Source: Nematostella vectensis
Taxonomy: Eukaryota > Cnidaria > Anthozoa > Actiniaria > Edwardsiidae
DNA length: 64,000 nt
Reading direction: 5' to 3'
Assembly (NCBI RefSeq): GCF_932526225.1
Contig: NC_064040.1
Location: 11,632,856-11,696,855, forward strand
Positions 45,968-57,304 of the stretch are shown here, piece by piece; the first letter of the stretch is position 1; each line of letters opens with the position of its first letter. The notes under the pieces were generated by a model. It was not told the origin of the DNA, searched no databases, and was given only the letters and a program-made list of their open reading frames with translations. The position numbers were made by a program, and so were the translations under genes.

Positions 45968-48900
45968 TTACCATAACGGTTGCCAATTTCCATCCTCCAT
46001 GTCATCTTCGTAAGACCTCTTCACTCCCCCTGTGACAGGAGGGACAAAAGGAACTTGAATATGTGTTTGACCAGGTCAAGGGAAAATACCAGGTTCATTC
46101 TATACAGCCATCCCATGACCCTGTTAAAGTGGCTACTTTATAATGATTCAATTGAAAACTAGAATTATTATACCTTAAAATGATAGCGGTTACAAATTTC
46201 TAAGTAAAAGTGGTTGCTTGTATAATCGTCTTCCATCAATTTTTTATCAACTCTTAACCTATTTCTTAAATCCAATAATGTGATTTTCTGGCCACTTAAT
46301 AAAGGTAAAAGCAACAGTGAATAATACATTTGGCAATGAAAAATGGCAGGAGTGGTCTCTTAATAGAGATGGCTGCCTAGACGAGAGTAATAAAATACAG
46401 CCTTTGAAACAACAAAATTTTAGGACTTTAGGAAGTGCCTGCTTATCTCTTATGTCGCTATGTTTTTTCTCTTACAGTATGTCATTATGTCAATGTCGGG
46501 ATAGACAGAATGCGCACGCCCATGTCGTTATGTGGTTATGTCGCTAGTGTGCACTAGGCATTACCATTTGGTCTTCCCATGCTCTCCATATTAGCTATTT
46601 GTTGCTTTGCTTGGTAGTTAGCTAGATAAATAGGCTCATATTCCTAGCAACAAACATCAAACATGGTAAGCAATAAAACATGAGCAGAATACATTTATGT
46701 ATGTTATTTCCTTGAAAACAATGATCATTCAATAACAGTCTGTAATAGGCAATTAACCACATCAAGCATATGTAAAGCATGTGTTAGCTTTTTCGGAGAG
46801 ATTTTAGCTTGTTACATGCAGGCCTGTAGCCAGGATTTTTTCTTCGGGGGATACGAAATCCGAAAAAGTGGACCTAATTTGTTTCTTTTTCCTTTTTCCT
46901 TTTTTTTTTTTGGGGGGGGAGGGGGAGAGTTTTCTGATTATAAAAAAAATATTTAACAAAAAGGTATTTTTTTCTACCATTGCAGTATCTTCATGGGACT
47001 TTTATTATCAGATTTGACTACAAAAAAAGAATGACTTACATACCAGAGTTGTCTAGAATGACCTAATGACCTTTTTTATCTAATTTTTGCTTATGCTTTA
47101 GAGATTTGTCTACAAAAGGCATGTCTAATGCAAACTGAAAATGGACTTTTGGCGGTTGTGGGAGGTACAGGCCCTACATGTTGTGGTGGGAAATTTAGGA
47201 AACAGGAAATGGTCAGAAATGATAATCATGCATTACCATAAGCTGCTGGGTAAATCCCTCATTTGGGTTGATACAAAATCTTCTCTGCTGCACAAATAGA
47301 AATGCTTCCCTGATAAAGAATATGATGAAAGCATGAACTTAAAAGATTTGCTAAATGCAGCATTACACTTGATATATAAAAATATATATTACAAATAAAC
47401 AGGCACAAAAGGTAGCTAGACATACCTGTATGCAAGTCCATAGGTCTCCATGATATAGGCAATCATAAGGGCAGCACTAAAAGTCATTTAACAACTCTCT
47501 TAGGTGAGTCAAATGCAGGCCTTCTGTTAAGGGGGGGGGGGGGGGATAGAAAAAAATCACAAGATTTCAAGGAGTTTGATGTGCTATGCAAAGGAAGCAT
47601 TGCAAAATTGGTTATACATACAGTATAGAAACTACTTTCTATGCAACAGATCATGTGTGTTTTTACTAGCATTATTTTGTTGTTCTACAAGACTCCAGTG
47701 AATGACATACTGTAAACCACTTCATAATTTGAGTTTCTTGTCCATACACCCAGAGCAAGTTAAGGGCTTCTGGAATTACGCGCTAGTGCGGAAGCGTGTA
47801 ATTTGGCTTTCTCCACATAATCCGCGTAATCCACAAATTCCCATATTTTCTGCGTAATTTAGCTAAGTTTTGAAAGACAAAACATTTAAGTACACAGCTG
47901 ATGTGTTCTTTTAGGGTTCTTACTTCTATTTCTCGTAAAAAATGACAGATATTCTTTGTAAGAGTGCGATATTTTAAACTGAATTTCAAAAACAAAAATG
48001 ACTGGGCGTTCTTTGCTAAACCGCGAAGACCTAGGACTAATAATAAAATACCTTTTTTAATTGGCTGGTGGCTAGGAGCCAATGAAAACTGGCCGAAGAT
48101 ATTTTCGCGCAAAAATAAACCTTTTTCAAGTTATTTCGTGCTTTCCTTCGGTACAAAATGTAGTTTGGATGTAACAGTTGATATTCCGTGTAATTTACCA
48201 CGTAATTCAGTAAAGAATTCCGCAAAATTTTGATTTTTATAAAAAAATGTATTGCAAAATCCTGCGTAATGATTAATTTTCCGCGTAATTTAGCAAAGAA
48301 TTCCGTGTAATTTTGAGTTTTTTTCCGCGTAATTCAAGAAGCCCTGAAGTTATCACAAAAAAATCATTACCCACTTGTTCAGGCAGTGCACCCTGGCTAT
48401 GCATAACATCTTGCAAAAAATATTATACCTCAGCATTCAAAACAATTGGTTCTATTGGCAAAACTACTGTACTTCTCAAGGATTGCAATATTGAGTCATT
48501 GACATAAACTATGAACCTTTAAAGATTACATTTTAAATTTCTTTTTTATTTACCTGCGGGATATTCCAGCATTGCCATGAACCAGAACTTTTCCTGTTGT
48601 AGACAATAAGACGCAGTATTAGCAACATTATCATGAAACCTTTTAGTAGAAGAATGACAGATAATACAGGTGATGTGGATAAGATACAAAGCTGGTAAGC
48701 TTACCACCCTTGGAGACACAGTCATCTACAAAAGCTTTTACCTAAGAGAGATGGACAAACCTGCTGAGCTAGGGGATATCATAGTATGTATCTTAGGCAA
48801 TCAAATGATTGGGTTTTATTATCTGTTTGATAACCTAAGAAAATCGCATCCACAATAACTCTGTTTTTTGTACATATAGAGAGGTAGAAAAAAAAACCTT

Positions 48901-51399
48901 AACGGCACCATTTACTCATTTATACTTTCTCTGCTGTGAATTACAGGTAAGCCAAGTTTATTTGAGTTATGTACATAAGAAAAATAGCAATCTATAGAAT
49001 CCAAAGACAAGAAATATGTATAAAGTAGATTGCAAGGTGTAGTGACATTGACAAATAGCAGTCGATTTAAAGTTCATCAGTAAGTATAACCTTTTGAAGT
49101 ATAACCCTTTGTCACTTTGAAGCTTATTGTACCCTCTCAGTAATTACAGTAGGAGTAACAGTCTAAATTGCATCTTGCAAGTTACAACAGGTTGACTAGC
49201 CCAAATATTGTTACTTTCACAATAAACTATCTCTGGTATTTGATGGACACTCATCAAAGATGGTATTGAAAATGTTTTGGCATTGACTTCATTGAGTCAT
49301 GGAGAGTAAGCTACATCCAGTGTTGCTACTCTACCTGGGGGAAATATCTAATGATATTTTCTGTTGTTGTGTCAGCTACATCTAGCACAAGGTAGCTAAA
49401 AACACGAAAAGAGAGGTCAACAATAGCATAAGTATTTATCTTTGAAGTTTTAAACCGTTCTACTTCCTTCCTTCCATTGTTCTAAAGGCACTTTAAATCA
49501 TTTTAATCCATCTCGAACATCACTTAATCAACATTCCTTGCACCAAATACAATATATAATTTGTCCCAAATAATAACTAACACCCTGCTCTAACTTTGTT
49601 CATCTTAAATCTTACATAGAAAAGATGAGTGCTCACAAAGGACTGTCTTACAGTGAGGGCACAGAAAGGGGGCCATGCTGAACAACTTTCACCAATCAGA
49701 TTCTGCTTCAACACCGTAAACAATTTGAAAACAAAATGTTCAGCCAATGAGAAACGCACATGTTTGTGTTTCCCACAGTGGACTACAAGTACGAGGTCAA
49801 ATAAACAACGTCTGGCGTTTCTCATTGGCTGAACTTTTTTTTTTTTAATGTTTACAGTGTGTTCAAACCGAATCTGATTGGACAAAGCATGGCCCGCTTT
49901 CTGTGTCCTCACTGTGATTGCTAGAATGCAAATAATGTAATTTTTTTTTACTTACAGAAAATCATTAGGGAAGTTGGGCTTGACAAAGTTTGCCTCGATA
50001 TTTTGGCGAATACAGACAATATGTGTTATCCCTTGGCTTTTCAGATGTTCAAGCTAAAATTAAAGAGTAATTTAGTGGCTATTATAGCCCAAAGATTAAA
50101 AGCAAAGCATTATTTACAGCTGACTATTTTGAAATGAATATTAATAATAACAATAATTATAATTAATGATAATCAATCATTATTAATGATACCTTGCTCT
50201 TCATAGCAGCTGAGTATGGACCTAGGAATATTCCTGGGACAATCTCCTGTGTAACCAAAAACAATGATAAAGTACAAGGGCCAGTTGCACAAAGCGTGGA
50301 TAGAAGGCTGGATAACAATCCGCTGAATTGCCATCATTTACCACTAAATGGCTTCCCGTTTCCATGGTAAATATGCAAAGCACGCGCTGTTTTTCCTTCA
50401 AACAAAATGGTGACCGTTGAAAAATCTACTAAAAGTGCCAGAAAACAAACAGTTTATAGAGGCAAAGTGCATGTAAATCATGGAATGATCACAGGGGATA
50501 GTGTTTAGCTTCTTCCTGTCTTTGGGAGTCACATTTCTAGACAGAATGGGCAATATAGTTTGATTCCAGTCCTGACAGAGCTGCATGTAAGTTCGTAGTT
50601 AATTGTAAATTTACGAACTGTAAAATTCGTAGTTTGCATGTGTTTCAACTTTCACTGTGTCTAAAATTAATCTAAATCCTGACGAAAAATTTTGAAAGAA
50701 AGATGTCATTTTGTTTTTTCATCACATTTATTTGGTGGATAAGATTTTATCCGACCTCTATCACCCGGATAACTTTAACCGCTGGATAACTTTTATTCGC
50801 CGGGCTTTGTGCAACCGAATCATGCAACTCGGATAACTCATATCCGCTGGACAAGGATTTAACCGGTAGATAAGACTTATCCAGGCTTTGTGCAACCGGC
50901 CCCTGCTAGAGATATGCTTCATACCATACCCTCTGAACGGAGCCCTTCACTTCAAAGTCTTCTAAAACTCTTAAAAACCTAAAAGTCTGATCAAATCTAA
51001 CATAAAGATCTGCTCAATTGTGTGGACGATAAAGTCCTATTGTTTTTTTCAATGCGACCTAAGAACAAAGCACAGTGTAGCTAGCTCATATGTACTCCGG
51101 ATTCTGCGCAGAATCAAGTCAAAATTTCACAGGTGGATGGATGAAAAGTTAGAAGTTTGTTAGTAAACAAAAGTGTTTGAATAAGGGAATACATACAAAG
51201 GTAGGAAAAGAGCTTACCTGCATTTCTCTTCTTTTAGAATATGTCCAGTCCTTAACACAAAACAAAGTAAGTTTGGTCGATAAGATTTGACTAAGTTAAG
51301 TACAACCAAACCATCAGATACGCTTACCGCTATGTCGTCTTCGTTGGGAATCTTTGGAAATTTGCAGACTGGAAAAGCGCTAGGACTCTCCATGGCCAT
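45968..51399 (-). CDS. STYX: STYX pseudophosphatase (serine/threonine/tyrosine-interacting protein)
   Basis: Eleven exons on the minus strand: 51328-51399, 51218-51250, 50193-50246, 49956-50053, 49335-49395, 48705-48741, 48554-48593, 47426-47476, 47237-47309, 46565-46643 and 45968-46029. They total 660 nt (219 residues; human STYX is about 223). Phases agree at every junction. Landmarks: DWTYSKRREMQ, EIVPGIFLGPYSAAMKSK, GITHIVCIRQNIEANFVKPNF, YLVLDVADTTTENIIRYFPQ, HGNAGISRSAALMIAYIMETYG, RRFCINPNEGF. The signature loop reads HGNAGISR (124-131), with Gly in place of the catalytic Cys of dual-specificity phosphatases. That substitution defines STYX, which is catalytically dead and acts as an ERK anchor and F-box protein competitor in other animals. 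The stop (PLW, TAA) overlaps a good donor (ATG|GTAAGAAC), so an alternative last exon is possible. Confidence 0.96.
46815..47185. mobile_element. Possible TIR element in STYX intron 9
   Basis: Left GCAGGCCTGTAGCCAGGA and right (reverse) GTAGGGCCTGTACCTCCC are weakly inverted. Poly-T and poly-G runs lie inside. No coding capacity. Confidence 0.4.
47764..48349. mobile_element. MITE in STYX intron 7 (GGGCTTCTGGAATTACGCG ends)
   Basis: Left AGGGCTTCTGGAATTACGCG and right CGCGTAATTCAAGAAGCCCT are inverted. Internally, GCGTAATTTAGC-type motifs recur on both sides. The central frames are not gene-like. Confidence 0.78.
49645..49920. mobile_element. MITE in STYX intron 4 (ACAGTGAGGGCACAGAAAG ends)
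   Basis: Left CAGTGAGGGCACAGAAAGGG and right GCTTTCTGTGTCCTCACTGTG are inverted, followed by GGCCATGC and its complement, and AATCAGATTC on both arms. It ends about 36 bp from the exon 4 donor. Confidence 0.85.
50279..50906. mobile_element. ~630-bp MITE in STYX intron 2 (GGGCCAGTTGCACAAAGC ends)
   Basis: Left AGGGCCAGTTGCACAAAGCG and right GGCTTTGTGCAACCGGCCCCT are inverted. GGATAAC/GTTATCC motifs recur inside. No transposase. A truncated relative is at about 44630-44955. Confidence 0.83.
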
Positions 51400-51931
51400 C
51401 CCCTTTAGCTAAGAGTCTCTAAGTATGGTTGTACTCTGCACCGAACCTCATAGGAGCCGTCAAATTATCACAGAAAGCACATCGCACACAAACTCTTTCT
51501 TCTGTTTGCCGCCATTTTGTGTTGACAAGTTTCAGACATTAGAGCATGCTACTGTCACTAAACTAGCATTTTACAACAGGGATCCCGTCATAACAAAAAC
51601 TCCGGAAAAGAAAAACGACACAAAACCTTCTTTAAAAAATAAGAATACGCTTAAAATTTATTGGAGAGCATATCATTTCTGACTAAATTTTCATGTCTTG
51701 TTTTTAATGTTGATTCCCGGCTTGTTAAATTACATTCTTATTATGGTGAAATTTGTATGATTTAGATATCTAATTTTAACTCTATTTTTATTTTATGCTT
51801 ATTGCATTAGTTCAGGCCTGACTTTGTTTCTTATTCATTGGTGTATTCTTAAATTTACAAAAATATTTTTATCCCAGGTTTCTTTCTTTTTTTTCACGCG
51901 CGGCCAGCCTCGTTTTGACACATTTCTCAAA
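51400..51931. promoter_or_regulatory. Bidirectional promoter between STYX and FKBP3, two YY1-like motifs
   Basis: The divergent start codons are 532 bp apart. AAAATGGCGGC, a full match to the YY1 consensus AANATGGCGGC, occurs on the minus strand at about 51509-51519 (facing STYX) and on the plus strand at 51929-51940, overlapping the FKBP3 ATG. YY1 motifs near start sites are typical of housekeeping metazoan promoters. Function here is inferred. Confidence 0.55.
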
Positions 51932-54900
51932 ATGGCGGCTGAACCAACGCGTGAGTACACAGACGAACAGTTGAATTCTGACGCCGTGAGCAAGAAGGAT
52001 ATTATCAAGTTCCTTCACGAAAATGCAAGTTTTGAGGTAACAGCCAGGTCAATCTCACGTTATATTTGCTCATTTGGACGCAAAGGTGGAGGGTTTTATG
52101 GTGTGAAAACAAGAACTCGAGCAAAGAAATTCGAGCTAATTTTGATTATCCTTCTTTAGCACAGCCCGAACATGACTGCCCACTCAATTTTTTAATGGGT
52201 CATTGACACTTTTAAACCATTTTTAGCAAAAAACAAAATAGAAGCAATCGCGAAGGCAAAAACGGCGAGTTTGTAAACCACGTGTTTTTATTCTTTTTAG
52301 AGACAACCCGTTGGAAGAGTTTACTGTGTTCTAACGGGTTGTCACTAGTAAAAAAGAATAAAAACACGTGGTTTACAAACTCGCCCTTTTTTTTTGGGGG
52401 GGGGGGGGGTCATGCATTTGCACAAAACACGAAAACCCCAATCTTGTCTTAATCGGCAGCAGGAAAACTTTTTTCCTGTAAGTCTCATTTTTTATCTTAT
52501 TCTACCCTTTCATTTGAATGGCTGCCATTTTATGTTACAACCCCTGGGGTTTGTGCATAGCTAACAATATAGTAGATAGTAATCACAGAAGTTTATGCTC
52601 TCAAAACACAAAGTAAATACCTGCCAGCAGGCAACACCAACAACATTATTATAACTTTTTGTAATCATAACTGAGGCATATGCGTACCTGTCAACTCTCC
52701 CGCATTAGGCGAGAGTCTCAAGATTTTGGACCCCTTCTCCCTCTCTCCCACGTGGAGAACCAAATCTCACGCTTTTTAGCAAAATATTCTATAGAAAATC
52801 GACATACATACCTGTCAACTCTCCCGCATTAGGTGAGAGTCTCAAGATTTTGGACCCCTTCTCCCTCTCTCCCACGTGGAGAACCAAATCTCACGCTTTT
52901 TAGCAAAATATTCTATAGAAAATCGACATACATACCTGTCAACTCTCCCGCATTAGGCGAGAGTCTCAAGATTTTGGACCTCTTCTCCCTCTCTCCCACG
53001 TGGAGAACCAAATCTCACGCTTTTTAGCAAAATATTCTATAGAAAATCGACATTTTGCCTATTTTCTATTAAAATAATGTTAACACTTATGTAGCGCAAT
53101 TTATCTAATACCCTCGTGAGATCTAAGTGCATTGTGCGCCAGAGCTTTGTGCCTGCAACATATACCCACCCACCCCCCCGCTAAAAATATATCCCAACCC
53201 TCCCCACAAATTTAAATTACCCCACCCCTCCCCCAAAAAAATCTTAAGCCCTGAGATTTCCATAGGTTGACAGGTATGAATATGCCCTGGTTTTTCCTAA
53301 AACTAGCTTTACTTCAGAAATCTAGAGCCAGTACAAGCTTGGTGTCCTACTGAATCTGTCTTATGCCCAACAGTTCCTCAAGGAGAACAAGCTCAATGGC
53401 AAACTAAATAATGTGGCCAAGACAAGCAAGAAAGATCAGCTTGCGGCAGCTTACAATAAGCTGTTTGAGGAAAAAGCCTTCAAGAAAGAGGGTGAAGAAA
53501 GTCTAGAAGACCAGCTGAAAGCCATGAGTGACAAAGCCAATGCCCTGGCCATCACAGAAAAGAAAAACAAAAAAAAGACGGTTGAAGTCAAAGAGGTAAC
53601 TGAGATATATACTGTTATATAACTGTAATTATTAAAAGGCACTTTTTAACCTGGGGGGGGGGGGGGGGGGCTTCCAAAACATTTCATAAGCTTCAATTTC
53701 ATAATTCAGGATTGAATTGAGAGGTGTAGGGGTGGTAGAGGAAAATTGAAGCCATTACCCCTCAAGCATTGTATGTGATGTGAGAATTGCATTATTGTTA
53801 GACTAGTTCATCATACTTTTGTTACGAAATGGCAGCATTTTACTTGAAAGTAAAGGAAACCCAGTGCCATAGTTACTGTTTATAATGACTCCTTCTAGAA
53901 AAGGTGACAAACCTTAAATCTTCTGCACGAGTATTGTTTAAATAAAAGCTAAAAACAGTGACTGAAGCTAGCCTCTTGTTCAGTAGCTGTACTTGAGGAT
54001 TCAACACTAAGATTGTGTTTGCTTTTGCCTGAGAATCGCATCATTCAGCACTTAATGTGCTTTGATTTGGAACCACAGGAACCAAAGTACAAGAAGAGGA
54101 TTCTAAAGGAGGGGGATAAGGTATCCTATCCTGACAAGGGAGACATGGTCTCTTGTCTGTATGTCGGCAAACTGGAAGATGGCACAGTCTTTGACACAAA
54201 CAGATCAGGTATAGACTTGAAAACAATTCTTATGTAATAATGTTGGGTAAAATCAGGGTAGTTAAGTATATTGTTATCAGTTACCAGTGTACCGGCTTGT
54301 GCAAGACAACCCATAGCTACCAGTTAAGAACGCGCACTGGCAATCACATCAAACCTTTTGCGACCAATAGTTTTGGCAACTTTGTCACAAACAAACACGC
54401 GCTGGCCTTGGCTATCTGACTGCCCATACTACCTTTATATTTATTATATTGTATCAATTAATCATTATTTATTATATTTGATAATGGAATCCTGTAATTT
54501 AGCTTTTAAGGCTACGAGAGGACTAATAATCGAGTATTATTATTATTATTATTTCCAGTTACAGTATTTTGTTCACTTTTGCTAATACAAGTTAGTGCAG
54601 TGTGTGAAGCAATCCTTTGGCTTGTGAAACCTGCATTTTAATTTAACATGATTATATTTGTATTCCTTTCCCACCCCAAAGGCCACCCTACCAAACCCTT
54701 TTATTTAATAATATCCAGATACTGCCAAAAGAAACAAGAAGGGAGATATCAAGCCTTTGATTTTCCCTGTAGGAAGAGGCAAAGTCATTAGAGGGGTAAG
54801 AGCAAAGATATAGTGCCTATATATAGCTACTCAACTATCAATGTTGTCTTTAATGTTGCTTTTTTAAAACATTAAAAGGAAACTGTGCAATGTCAATCTT

Positions 54901-56014
54901 TAAGTAGTTCTCATACTCTGTTTTAAAATGGCTAATATACCTCTACCTAAAAGTCATTAAAAGTAAAAGCTATTTAAAGGTCTCAAATGAGAACTGCCTA
55001 AAAGTTTTTTTTCTTTTATAGTGGGATGAAGCCCTGTTGACTATGAGTCAGGGAGAGAAAGCAGAGCTGACAATTGACTCGGAGTGGGCATATGGTCGCA
55101 AGGGCTTCCCTGATGCAAAGTATCCTTGTCATAACAGCCATTCATTACCGTGTTGTACCATTTTCTACACACAGCCTTATGATCACTCCCCTCCTTGCCC
55201 CTGTATCACATACACAGTGGAAGCAATGGAGTATTTTCTTTGGGGGGGGGGGGGACTTCACCTTGTCGCTGGTTAGACCCCATCTCCTTCCTGTTACATT
55301 CACCATGTATTACGTTTTTGTCAATGATATTATTTCATGATTACTTATTCACTTGTTCCTTATCATTCCCCATAGGCTACTAGGCTAATTTGTTTTGAAA
55401 ATGTGTTTTCTCCAAGATTTCCCAGACAATAACATAGTATTTTGATAACATGGATGGTATTTTGATAACATGGATGGTATTTTGATAACATGGATGGTAT
55501 TTTGATAACATGGATGGTATTTTGATAACATGGATGGTATTTTGATAACATGGATGGTATTTTGATAACATGGATGGTATTTTGATAACATGGATGGTAT
55601 TTTGATAACATGGATGGTATTTTGATAACATGGATGGTATTTTGATAACATGGATGGTATTTTGATAACATGGATGGTATTTTGATAACATGGATGGCAT
55701 TTTGATAACATGGATGGCATTTTGATAACATGGATGGTATTTTGATAACATGGATGGCGTTTTGATAACATGGATGGTATTTTGATAACGTGGATGTTTT
55801 TGGTATACTAGTCTAGATGTGATGGTATTGTGGAAGTTCTTCACTTCATTGAAGTTGACTTGAAATATGGCCTTTATCTTCACCATGCTTCCCTCAACTA
55901 TGCATTTCCAACTCTTCGCTAGTGTGTCAAGTTATTTTCCTTAACTATTTTGTAAGAATACCTCCATTTTCAACACTCATCTTTGAAGTAGAGCTGGTTA
56001 ATGTTGCCAAGTAG
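51932..56014 (+). CDS. FKBP3: FKBP3 (FKBP25) nuclear peptidyl-prolyl cis-trans isomerase
   Basis: Six exons: 51932-52036, 53374-53595, 54079-54208, 54719-54795, 55022-55119 and 55957-56014 (TAG). They total 690 nt, 229 residues (human about 224), with consistent phases (0,0,1,0,2). The N-terminal helical domain reads AAEPTREYTDEQLNSDAVSK, KKDIIKFLHENASFE, FLKENKLNGKLNNVAKTSKK. This basic tilted helix bundle binds nucleic acid in FKBP25. A lysine-rich linker follows (KKNKKKTVEVKE). The FKBP domain from about residue 115 has GDMVSCLYVGKLEDGTVFDT, PVGRGKVIRGWDEALLTMS with the pocket Trp, EKAELTIDSEWAYGRKG and IFEVELV. The short last exon was found by homology; its acceptor (TTGTAAG) is weak but restores KIPP. 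The last intron holds a 20-bp minisatellite. AATAAA signals occur near 56265. Confidence 0.95.
52265..52384. repeat. Near-perfect foldback in FKBP3 intron 1
   Basis: GCGAGTTTGTAAACCACGTG at the left and CACGTGGTTTACAAACTCGC at the right are exact complements. The arms continue through TTTTTATTCTTTTTA and GACAACCCGTT, leaving a loop of under 25 bp. About 120 bp in all, non-coding. Confidence 0.9.
52685..53277. mobile_element. MITE with internally triplicated end (FKBP3 intron 1)
   Basis: TACCTGTCAACTCTCCCGCA starts at 52685, 52809 and 52933: three tandem 124-bp copies of the terminal segment. A single body follows, and the element ends GTTGACAGGTA at 53277. A single-copy relative is at 8641-9000. 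Confidence 0.88.
55439..55797. repeat. 20-bp minisatellite, 18 units, FKBP3 last intron
   Basis: Unit TTTGATAACATGGATGGTAT. Nearly homogeneous, with a few C-for-T changes toward the end. Open minus-strand frames with a 20-residue period are a by-product. Confidence 0.97.
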
Positions 56015-57304
56015 GCAAGAAAACAATCGTCAGAGCTTAATAGCACCAAGAGAGCATGAGAAAGCTATTCATTCCTACCAAGTGTAAAGCATAAACTGAA
56101 CTGATTGCTACATATTTGTGATGTTACTCAACTTATCCTTTAAAGGAATTACATTGTAGTTGTTAAAATGAAATAGACTTTTTATAGTCAATCATTTACT
56201 GCAGAAAGCATAATTTGAAATGTTGATAAAAATTGATTTTACTATTCAAATTATGCTTTAAAAAAATAAAAAAATAAAAATGATGTTGAGAGTTTTATTT
56301 CAACATATTCACTAGCAATTGGTTTTTATATACAGTATATCAAAATAGGCATACAGTACACCATAAAACTTATATGTACACAGTACAGCCTAGTTTAGGT
56401 GCCAGACTTTCCATGTGCTGTTTCAAGCGTAAATGCATGAAAATGAAGATAAAACAATCAACTTCGATTAATGCATTTGAAAGGGTACAAGGGTACACGA
56501 AAAGAACAGCATCTAAACTATGCCTACCAGTATTTTACTAAACACTATTTACAAGACTTCTTAATAAATGTTGGCTGAAATTTGAAAGGAAAAAAAAAGT
56601 TGTCTAGGCATACTCGTGATTCTGGAATTAGAATTATTAGAATAGAAAAAGCAAGCATTTGTTTATCCCGCGTTCCCATTCCTGAATGGAATGAAGGCCA
56701 TTCCACATAGCAGAATGGCATTCTGAACATTTTCTACCAACCATTCCCATTCCAGAATGATAGAAAACCGTAGCCTAGGTGAAAAGCATTTTTCATGTTT
56801 ACAGGAAGAAATGCAAGTTTGAAAAGTTCTTGAAAACATCAAAAGAGTGCAATCAAGAACTTGCTGGTCAAACTTCTTTACCCATTTCCTCTTCTAAAAA
56901 CGTACTGTATGTATAGAGGATTACAGTGAACATTTCAAGTAAAACTGACTTCATTTGCATTGAGCAGATACAGTATTTCCAAGATACACCTATTTCAATA
57001 AAGGTTGTCAGTGCAAATAGTGATTGGCAAATAGCAGTTCTACGACCGAAAGTAACCATGCGTTTCGAAGAATAAGGATAAATCAAAACAATTATCCATT
57101 AAAGGTTTCCAATGCTTGGCTCTGACATTGCTGGACTTTATTTAACACCTTTAATTTTTCGAATAATTAGTACTTAAAAGCCATTGGCCATTTGTACTGG
57201 CAACCTTTTGTTAAATACGTGTATATCTCTGCCTGTATGATCAGTTTATGTGGGTTTTACAATGGGGGTGTAACTGCTGCCTTTTATTGTATTCCATGTA
57301 CTGG
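56015..57304. other. Convergent intergenic region between FKBP3 and CNOT9
   Basis: No supported gene. It contains a diverged AATGCAAAT-family MITE (56388-56526; GCCTAGTTTAGGTGC and GCATCTAAACTATGC ends), a CCATTCC-rich palindromic patch at about 56672-56762, and the MITE at 56989-57219. Confidence 0.6.
56989..57219. mobile_element. MITE with CCTATTTCAATAAAGGTTG end
   Basis: Same family as 29653-29942 (GTTCTACGACCGAAAG shared). The right end is degraded (GGCAACCTTTTGTTAAATACG). Confidence 0.72.

Noticed and set aside
47783..48112. 109-codon minus-strand frame
   Set aside because: Lies inside a MITE with inverted ends and has no recognisable protein features.
55363..55886. Minus-strand frames with HPCYQNTIHVIK repeats
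   Set aside because: By-product of a 20-bp minisatellite in the FKBP3 intron.
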